A stretch of DNA of 64,000 nucleotides from Bacillota bacterium. Its GTDB lineage: Bacteria; Bacillota; UBA4882; UBA8346. This document shows, one piece after another, positions 58,885-64,000 of the stretch. Position numbers and translations under genes: made by a program. The stretch lies in contig JAKOTQ010000096.1 of assembly GCA_029776205.1 (NCBI GenBank), forward strand, positions 281,796 to 345,795, written 5' to 3'. The notes beneath the pieces are model-generated. The model was not told the origin of the DNA. It saw only the letters and a list, made by a program, of their open reading frames with translations, and ran no database searches. The number at the start of each line of letters is the position of its first letter. The stretch's first letter is position 1.

Positions 58885-58898
58885 TGTATAATTATACA
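58885..58898. promoter_or_regulatory. ARG box (ArgR/AhrC operator)
   Basis: TGTATAATTATACA fits the ARG box core TGNATWWWWATNCA at every position and is a perfect palindrome. It covers the -10 box of the acetyltransferase promoter, so arginine-bound ArgR would repress. Confidence 0.65.
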
Positions 58899-58919
58899 GC
58901 ATTATTTAATATTTTTCAA
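58891..58919 (-). promoter_or_regulatory. Sigma-A promoter of the acetyltransferase gene
   Basis: On the minus strand TTGAAA (58919-58914), 17-base spacer, TATAAT (58896-58891). Confidence 0.75.
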
Positions 58920-58984
58920 ATCCGGCCCTGATTTCCACAGGAATCATCAACCACTCAGCAAATAAATTATCGGAAAAATAAAAA

Positions 58985-59003
58985 AAGAACCTTACAAGGT
59001 TCT
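58985..59003 (-). terminator. Terminator of the tRNA transcript
   Basis: On the minus strand AAGAACC-TTGTAA-GGTTCTT followed by TTTTTATTTTT. Confidence 0.85.
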
Positions 59004-59024
59004 TCCCATTCAGTAGATAAAATA

Positions 59025-59103
59025 ATGGCGGAGCCGACGGGACTCGAACCCGCGATCTCCAGCGTGACAGGCTGGCATGTTAGACCGACTACACCACGGC
59101 TCC
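59025..59103 (-). tRNA. tRNA-Asp (GTC)
   Basis: Minus strand: acceptor GGAGCCG/CGGCTCC, anticodon stem-loop CAGC-CTGTCAC-GCTG with anticodon GTC, T arm CGGGTTCGAGTCCCG, and an encoded CCA end. Second gene of a two-tRNA transcript. Confidence 0.95.
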
Positions 59104-59115
59104 GCATAAAAAATA

Positions 59116-59192
59116 TGGTGGTCGCGACTGGACTCGAACCAGTGACCTCTGCGATGTGAACGCAGCGCTCTAACCAACTGAGCCACGCGACC
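59116..59192 (-). tRNA. tRNA-Val (CAC)
   Basis: Minus strand: acceptor GGTCGCG/CGCGACC, D arm GCTCAGTTGGTTAGAGC, anticodon stem CTGCG/CGCAG with loop TTCACAT (anticodon CAC), T arm CTGGTTCGAGTCCAG, encoded CCA. 77 bases. Confidence 0.93.
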
Positions 59193-59208
59193 ATTTGAGG
59201 CAATGTTG

Positions 59209-59238
59209 ATTATATCACTAAGCTAGCGCCAAAGTCAA
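59209..59238 (-). promoter_or_regulatory. Promoter of the tRNA-Val-tRNA-Asp unit
   Basis: On the minus strand TTGACT (59238-59233), 18-base spacer, TATAAT (59214-59209), about 17 bases before the tRNA-Val 5' end. Confidence 0.8.
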
Positions 59239-59315
59239 GGGGAGGTTCGCAATAATTCACTTTTCCCATGAATTACTTAAAAATCCGGAAATAGTTTCTG
59301 GATACACAAAATAGA

Positions 59316-59344
59316 TTGACCTTACGAATTTAAAAGAGTATATT
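59316..59344 (+). promoter_or_regulatory. Sigma-A promoter of corA
   Basis: TTGACC (59316-59321), 17-base spacer, TATATT (59339-59344). Transcription would start near 59351, giving corA a leader of about 225 bases. Confidence 0.75.
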
Positions 59345-59386
59345 ATTAAAGGAATCTTATTCAAAAGATAAGGCAGGTGACGGTTT

Positions 59387-59467
59387 ATGGACACAGACGG
59401 AAGTAATTCTCGATTAAGACAGTATCTTGCTCTATATCGCTCCATGCCGTTACTCTGTTTAGTCTAA
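59387..59467 (+). CDS. Leader peptide upstream of corA, 26 codons
   Basis: ATG at 59387 follows AGGTGACGG and runs 26 codons to TAA 59467. The peptide begins with acidic residues MDTDGSNS, has a basic middle (RLRQYLALYR) and ends PLLCLV. It lies entirely in the corA leader. Codons 12-18 overlap the left arm of a long-range stem, so a translating ribosome would open it. Leader peptides control Mg transporter genes in enterobacteria (mgtL, corL); a similar role here is inference from position. Confidence 0.5.
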   Translation: MDTDGSNSRLRQYLALYRSMPLLCLV

Positions 59468-59555
59468 ACCATGTAACCTCTCTTGGCTCCATGGTTTGTT
59501 CCCCTGACCGAGTGAACCGGATGTCGATAGGGCAAGATACTTTTTGAACCCTATA
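59421..59555 (+). promoter_or_regulatory. Structured corA leader with competing hairpins
   Basis: AGTATCTTGC (59421-59430) pairs with GCAAGATACT (59532-59541), and adjoining bases extend the stem (CTAT..CG with CGATAG). The right arm is followed by TTTT, like a terminator. Inside lies AAACCATG/CATGGTTT (59466-59499 region). ATAGGG (59527-59532) can instead pair with CCCTAT (59549-59554), which would break the long stem. This looks like an attenuator. It does not contain the M-box core. Confidence 0.5.
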
Positions 59556-59575
59556 CGACGAAGGGAGGAACGGCC

Positions 59576-60550
59576 ATGATCAAAGTATTCCAAACCATCG
59601 ACGATAAACTCGTTACCATTGAAAACCTCGCTGAAAAAGGTATCTGGATCAACGCAATCAACCCCGACGAGACTGAACTCCAGCAAATCAGCCAAACCAC
59701 CGGCATTCATCTCGATCTGCTTAAAGCAGCACTCGACGAAGAAGAACGTTCCCGTATCGAAGTTGATGAATCCCAATTACTCATCCTTATCAATGTTCCT
59801 ACCTTTGAAAGTTCCAAAGGTACGTTAATTTATGATACCATTCCTTTAGGCATCATCGTTACCGAAAATGCAGTAGTTACCGTCAGTCTTAAAGATAACC
59901 TGATATTGAAAGATTTCGAAGTCAGTAAAACCAAATCTTTCTTCACCTATAAACGGACTCGTTTCGTATTACAGATTCTGTTCGTTACAGCCTCGTATTA
60001 TCTGCGTTATTTGAAACAGATCGATAAACGCTCCAGTGAAATCGAGAACCGACTACACAAATCCATGCAAAACGAAGAATTGATCAAACTTCTAAACTTA
60101 GAAAAAAGTTTGGTCTACTTCATTACTTCGCTGCGGGCTAATGAAATCGTTATGGAAAAGCTTTTGAAATCCCATCTGATTAAATTCGATCCGGATATGC
60201 AACTAACATCTCAAATCTTAAAAATGTACCCGGAAGACGAAGACTTACTGGAAGATGTCATTACTGAAAACAAACAAGCCATCGAAATGGCGGAAACCTA
60301 CAGTAATATTTTGAGCGGCATGATGGATGCCTTTGCATCCGTCATCTCCAACAACCTAAATATTGTGATGAAGTTTCTCACGTCCGTCACTATTGTCCTG
60401 GCATTGCCGACGATGGTTGCCAGCTTTTACGGGATGAATGTCCCTCTCCCCTTTCAAAATGCACGGTTTGCTTTTGCCATACCCATTGCCTTATCGTTGC
60501 TTTTATCGCTGCTCGGTGCCTATTTACTGCGGCGGAAAGATATGTTTTGA
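59576..60550 (+). CDS. corA: CorA-type magnesium/divalent cation channel
   Basis: 324 residues. Large N-terminal cytoplasmic domain, long stalk helix (about 190-285), then two C-terminal membrane helices with the signature YGMNVPLPF between them and a basic end LRRKDMF. It forms a pentameric Mg(2+) (or Co/Ni) channel in the cytoplasmic membrane. GGGAGG lies eight bases before the ATG. Preceded by the long leader with a small ORF. Confidence 0.96.
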   Translation: MIKVFQTIDDKLVTIENLAEKGIWINAINPDETELQQISQTTGIHLDLLKAALDEEERSRIEVDESQLLILINVPTFESSKGTLIYDTIPLGIIVTENAVVTVSLKDNLILKDFEVSKTKSFFTYKRTRFVLQILFVTASYYLRYLKQIDKRSSEIENRLHKSMQNEELIKLLNLEKSLVYFITSLRANEIVMEKLLKSHLIKFDPDMQLTSQILKMYPEDEDLLEDVITENKQAIEMAETYSNILSGMMDAFASVISNNLNIVMKFLTSVTIVLALPTMVASFYGMNVPLPFQNARFAFAIPIALSLLLSLLGAYLLRRKDMF

Positions 60551-60566
60551 ACCGGTTTATTTTCGG

Positions 60567-60593
60567 AAAGAGCGCCTTTGGCGCTCTTTATAT
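60567..60593 (+). terminator. Terminator of corA
   Basis: AAAGAGCGCC-TTT-GGCGCTCTTT followed by ATATTTT. Confidence 0.85.
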
Positions 60594-60657
60594 TTTACTC
60601 AAATTTTGCTACGATAGTAGTATCCACCTACTACCTTATCTGGCAGGAGGGCCCACC

Positions 60658-61821
60658 ATGCGAGTCCAATACCCGTCACTTCCGTCCAATCCCCTTTTAA
60701 AAGTCGCTCTTTCCCTTCTAATTATTATTTTTACAGCCTGCTTACTACTGAACCTGTATCTCGATCCTATCGTAACCTCCCTCTTCCGGCAGCAAATCGG
60801 TACTTTATTTGATCAAAACCTATCCATCGATTCGATCCATTTGTCTTTGTGGCAGGGATCGCTTATCTTAAATAAAGTATCTCTCAAACAACCGAAAAAT
60901 TTCGGTACCGGATCAATGATCGCAGCCGACCATATCAAAATCCGGCTTAAACTTTTACCATTATTCCAAAAGCAGCTGCTCATCAACAGTATCACTCTGG
61001 TCCGCCCTCATGTGCACTGGGTTCAAAAACTTTATGGGGCTACCAACTTTGAATACTATACTCAGCGTCTGCGTCAAGCTTCCCAACCGGCCGCTGCCGC
61101 CAGCCAAAGCAGTAAGCCTTTGTCCATTGATCTTAAGAAATTGAGCATTATCGACGGAACATTGAGCTTCACTAGTCCCCGGATCGCCGCCAAACAACCG
61201 GCATTTACCTTAAAAGATATTCAGATCCGGATCACCGACTTTCAATTGCCTAATCCCGGGAAAAATCCAGCCCAATTTCACATCAAAGGAACCATGGACA
61301 CTCCCCACCCAGGCCGTTTCGAATGTAGCGGAAAAGGTATCTTTTTTGGAGAGACCCTCGAGTTTTCCGCCAATAACCGCTTTACCGAAATCCACTTACC
61401 GGATTATGGATACCTTTATCCCCAGTCCCAATTAACTGTCATTGATGGTAATGCTTCGATTGAAGGAAACATCCATTGCCGCAATAATTATATAACCAGT
61501 ACCCAGCAGGTCAATATCACCGGGCTGAAAGTCGTCTCCGCCAAAAAGAATGTCATCACCCGGAGCATCATGGGAATCTCGGCCAATACCTTCATTCAAT
61601 TGCTGAACGACAATCACCAAAACCTCAAATTTCAATTCGAGGTCCAGGGCCCAACTTCCCAGCTAAAAATCCACCTAAAAGAGAACATAACCAGGGCTGT
61701 GCTCAAAAGTTTAAACCGCAAACTGGGGTTAAATAAAGACACTTTACCCCAATTGCCGAACACCCTCCAGGAAAGCGGGCGCAAACTAAAGAATAAGCTC
61801 AATTCCCTCTTCGGGAAATGA
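60658..61821 (+). CDS. AsmA-like / DUF748-type membrane-anchored protein
   Basis: 387 residues from ATG 60658 (AGGAGGG six bases upstream). One N-terminal membrane helix (VALSLLIIIFTACLLLNLYL), then repeated beta-rich segments typical of AsmA/DUF748 proteins (LSIDSIHLSLWQGSLILNKVSL, quoted in part: IDSIHLSLWQG; MIAADHIKIRLKLLPLF; FTLKDIQIRITDF). In diderm bacteria such proteins span the periplasm and help lipid or protein traffic to the outer membrane. At 387 residues it is short for the family. Monocistronic; the next hairpin is at 61973. Confidence 0.8.
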   Translation: MRVQYPSLPSNPLLKVALSLLIIIFTACLLLNLYLDPIVTSLFRQQIGTLFDQNLSIDSIHLSLWQGSLILNKVSLKQPKNFGTGSMIAADHIKIRLKLLPLFQKQLLINSITLVRPHVHWVQKLYGATNFEYYTQRLRQASQPAAAASQSSKPLSIDLKKLSIIDGTLSFTSPRIAAKQPAFTLKDIQIRITDFQLPNPGKNPAQFHIKGTMDTPHPGRFECSGKGIFFGETLEFSANNRFTEIHLPDYGYLYPQSQLTVIDGNASIEGNIHCRNNYITSTQQVNITGLKVVSAKKNVITRSIMGISANTFIQLLNDNHQNLKFQFEVQGPTSQLKIHLKENITRAVLKSLNRKLGLNKDTLPQLPNTLQESGRKLKNKLNSLFGK

Positions 61822-61972
61822 GCTTCATACCGAAATAACATACTATCCGTTAGTACAGGTTTTCGTTCTTAAACCCCAGTTCAATCCCTTTGAAAAATAA
61901 TATTATATAAATGTACAACATTGTTCCACATTTCATTTAAAATACCTTAGCCCATAAAAATAATCTCCTTGG

Positions 61973-62000
61973 AAAGTGCCTGCCCATTGCAGGCACTTTT
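61973..62000. terminator. Bidirectional terminator
   Basis: AAAGTGCCTGC-CCATT-GCAGGCACTTTT, an 11-base perfect stem between convergent genes. Confidence 0.9.
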
Positions 62001-62005
62001 ATCAT

Positions 62006-63043
62006 TCACTGCCGGGAAGTCCCGGGTTCCGGGATAAAAGGCCTCTTTCCAATCATCCATGGGAATTTGGAATTCACTAAAGAGATCACAGGGACTATGA
62101 GCGCCACGTCTAAGACGCTGAGAAACAGTCCATAATAGGGCGAACCGGTATCCAAAAACCACAGGAAATATTCGTTCAATAGCAGTAAGACCGGTTTATG
62201 CACCGCCAATATGATCAAGGAATTTTTCCCCAAATAGTTGAGAAAAGAGATTTCTTGAATAAAGTAGCCAAGCGAGAGAAAAGCAAATATCCCAAGCCCT
62301 GCCGAAAGATAAAACAAAAAATAATTCCCCATCGTATTCCCGGCCATATTCACCCATTCAATATCCGAAATCCGGGGATTTAGAAAAGCGGTAAAAATAT
62401 GAAATATTTCGGCAACCAGAGCCAATCCGGCCCATGTCCACCTCGGCCAATGGTTCAGCTTTTCCAATAAAGCATGTTGTCTCGCTATAAACCCCCAATA
62501 ATAAAAGACCAATCCCGAAAAAGCGATATTCGTATTAAAGTACAGACGAATATTGGCAAGGCTCAACCCATATCCAATTCCCGAAGAAATCACCACCGCC
62601 AAGCCTAACCCTGCCGGACTCCGGAATAACTGACGCAAAATCAAAAATAAGATACTGACCACCAAAAGGCAGGTTAAAAACCAGATGGGGTTATTCCCTC
62701 CATTGTCAGCCGTTCCGGTAATCACCGACGTCAACTTCCAAAAATGGTCCGCCAATCTTTCCTGTTGATGATGGAGCAAAAGGCGCACCAAGTAAAAGAG
62801 CCAGGAACCTAACGTAAATACCACATAAGGAACATACAACGTATTAAATTTTCTCACTACAAACTGCTTAAAAGGTTTATCCTTATGAAGATATCCTGAC
62901 AAAAAGAAAAAAAGCGGCATATGAAAGGAATAGAGATAGACGGAACGGGGCGCCACCGAATGGCCCCAAACCACCAACAAAATTCCGATCCCTTTCAAAA
63001 GATCCACATAATCATAGCGAGATTCCCGGCCTTGTTGCATCAT
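62006..63043 (-). CDS. Membrane acyltransferase, acyltransferase 3 family
   Basis: About 345 residues with some ten membrane segments. The N-terminal YDYVDLLKGIGILLVVWGH carries the family's invariant Arg/Asp-rich start and His, and SFHMPLFFFLSGYL is the second signature. These proteins O-acetylate cell-surface sugars or lipids. AAGGA precedes the ATG at 63043 at short distance; ATG 63085 is possible but has no ribosome site. Single gene, divergent from the transpeptidase. Confidence 0.88.
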   Translation of the reverse strand: MMQQGRESRYDYVDLLKGIGILLVVWGHSVAPRSVYLYSFHMPLFFFLSGYLHKDKPFKQFVVRKFNTLYVPYVVFTLGSWLFYLVRLLLHHQQERLADHFWKLTSVITGTADNGGNNPIWFLTCLLVVSILFLILRQLFRSPAGLGLAVVISSGIGYGLSLANIRLYFNTNIAFSGLVFYYWGFIARQHALLEKLNHWPRWTWAGLALVAEIFHIFTAFLNPRISDIEWVNMAGNTMGNYFLFYLSAGLGIFAFLSLGYFIQEISFLNYLGKNSLIILAVHKPVLLLLNEYFLWFLDTGSPYYGLFLSVLDVALIVPVISLVNSKFPWMIGKRPFIPEPGTSRQ

Positions 63044-63210
63044 ATAGTCCTTCGCTGTTAATGCTATTTTTTTCGCTTGGCGCATATAATCATAAAAACA
63101 TAAACATTTTTATATTATACCGGGAAATCCATGCATAAATCTTGGCAGGCCCTTTTCTTAACTTATTTTTCATCTGCTGCGACCCATCAAAAACCCATTT
63201 GAGGTATCCC

Positions 63211-64000
63211 ATGCGCCGTTTTTTCATTACCATCAGTATCATCATACTTCTTTCAGCAAGCCCTGCGGCTTCCGACAATCATCCTAAATGGTGCCAATGC
63301 CCGTCCGAACCCATCCTCCGACGCACTGTGGAGCCAGCGTATCACCCTATCCTCTATCAACTTCAACGATATTGGGCCTCCTTATCGCTGTACCCGGCAA
63401 TTCCGAACGGCCGCTTTGATCAAACCATGGAAAATGCAGTGATAGACTTTCAAAAAAAGCACCGCCTCCCTCCCAGCGGAATATTAGATGAACCAACCTG
63501 GGAAAAGATCGGTGCAGTCCCGGCAGAAACGGAAATCGGCTTCTCCAATACCCAGCCATCCGGTTCCATCGATGTCCTGGTGGATCTGGACGCCCTCACG
63601 CTGACGGTTTTATGCGATCGGGTTCCTTTCAAAACATTCCCGGTAGCCATCGGCACCAAAGAGACCCCCTCTCCGGCAGGTTCCTGGCAGATCGTACACA
63701 AAGGGTATTGGGCTAAGGGGAAAACCCATTGGCTGGGATTATCAGTCCCTTTCGGAAGCTACGGGATTCACGGCACCAACCAGCCATGGACCATCGGAAC
63801 CCGGGCCAGTAACGGCTGCATCCGGATGTACAATCATCACCTGGAAGAAGTCTATCGCTGGCTGAAACCGGGAACCCGCGTCTTTATCGTCGGCGATCCC
63901 TTCCGGGACCATCGCCACCTAAAACGGGGCATGACCGGCTCCGATGTTTACTACCTGCAAATCCGTCTCAAGCAATTGGGCTCTTACCACCGGAAACCCA
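63211..64000 (+). CDS. L,D-transpeptidase with peptidoglycan-binding domains (truncated by window)
   Basis: 263 codons remain open to the window end. Signal peptide (FFITISIIILLSASPAAS), then a peptidoglycan-binding domain (about 45-105, with VIDFQKKHRLPPSGILD), a YkuD catalytic domain (about 115-232) with His187 in IHGTNQP and nucleophile Cys203 in SNGCIRM, and the start of a second binding domain (GMTGSDVYYLQIRLKQLG). It cross-links peptidoglycan stems outside the membrane, as spore-former YkuD homologues do. GAGG precedes the ATG. Confidence 0.93.
   Translation, partial: MRRFFITISIIILLSASPAASDNHPKWCQCPSEPILRRTVEPAYHPILYQLQRYWASLSLYPAIPNGRFDQTMENAVIDFQKKHRLPPSGILDEPTWEKIGAVPAETEIGFSNTQPSGSIDVLVDLDALTLTVLCDRVPFKTFPVAIGTKETPSPAGSWQIVHKGYWAKGKTHWLGLSVPFGSYGIHGTNQPWTIGTRASNGCIRMYNHHLEEVYRWLKPGTRVFIVGDPFRDHRHLKRGMTGSDVYYLQIRLKQLGSYHRKP

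Noticed and set aside
59370..59400. AGGTGACGG..TATGGACACAG resembling the start of an M-box Mg riboswitch
   Set aside because: The rest of the M-box core (the GCTACTGCC and GACGCCAA segments) is missing, and the ATG in it starts a plausible leader ORF.

Overview
The window looks like chromosomal DNA of an anaerobic, endospore-forming Firmicute (Bacillota) of roughly 45-50% G+C. Evidence: a gerA-type germinant receptor operon, the prkA-yhbH-spoVR set, AGGAGG ribosome sites before almost every gene, many TTG/GTG starts, a rubrerythrin, and radical-SAM chemistry. Three loci also suggest a second (outer) membrane: a Spy/CpxP-like exported protein opposite an OmpR/EnvZ-type pair, an AsmA-like protein, and an exported beta-strand-rich protein. 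A sporulating diderm lineage (Limnochordia/Hydrogenispora-like, Negativicutes or Halanaerobiales) is my inference and was not tested. No insertion sequence, prophage, CRISPR array or rRNA gene was seen.

Layout. 0-6.3 kb: start of an IclR-type gene and the glutamate synthase operon gltB-gltD (minus), with a clear sigma-A promoter. 6.6-7.2 kb: a 54-residue Cys-containing small gene and a cupin, converging on one terminator. 7.4-11.1 kb: three-gene germination receptor operon. 11.2-14.1 kb (minus): unknown 290-residue protein, an inorganic pyrophosphatase pseudogene broken by two Trp-to-stop changes, a transaldolase-like aldolase, rubrerythrin. 14.3-17.8 kb: HelD-like helicase and a LacI-type regulator. 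18.1-19.7 kb (minus): pseudouridine synthase and rRNA-type methyltransferase. 20.1-27.1 kb: divergent type IIA topoisomerase B and A subunits separated by a polysaccharide deacetylase and an aminotransferase, then a PspC protein. 27.2-29.8 kb: GAPDH and an NlpC/P60 protein.

29.8-38.2 kb is a chemotaxis region on the minus strand: cheB, cheR, cheW, cheA, a second almost identical cheW preceded by a short cheA relic, and a chemoreceptor split by a frameshift. cheA and the receptor share a conserved 5' leader. 38.7-42.9 kb: YhcH-family protein, aconitase-superfamily hydratase, exported protein. 43.0-47.5 kb: prkA-yhbH-spoVR. 47.7-54.8 kb: long-form PRPP synthase, NAD synthetase, the AMMECR1/MEMO/radical-SAM set, the beta-strand-rich exported protein and a small acidic protein. 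55.0-58.2 kb: Spy/CpxP-like protein divergent from a response regulator, histidine kinase and translationally coupled 57-residue Cys protein. 58.4-64 kb: N-acetylglutamate synthase-like acetyltransferase under a perfect ARG box, tRNA-Asp and tRNA-Val, CorA with a 225-nt leader carrying a small ORF and competing hairpins, an AsmA-like protein, an acyltransferase and a truncated L,D-transpeptidase.

Several gene-free stretches (about 17.9, 19.7, 39.3, 48.9, 55.7 and 58.3 kb) share an unusual word-repeat texture built from CTGTGAACTGTGCACT- and GACAGAATACAGAAGTCAG-like units. Two copies (39.3 and 55.7 kb) are clearly the same roughly 280-base element, and none codes for protein.
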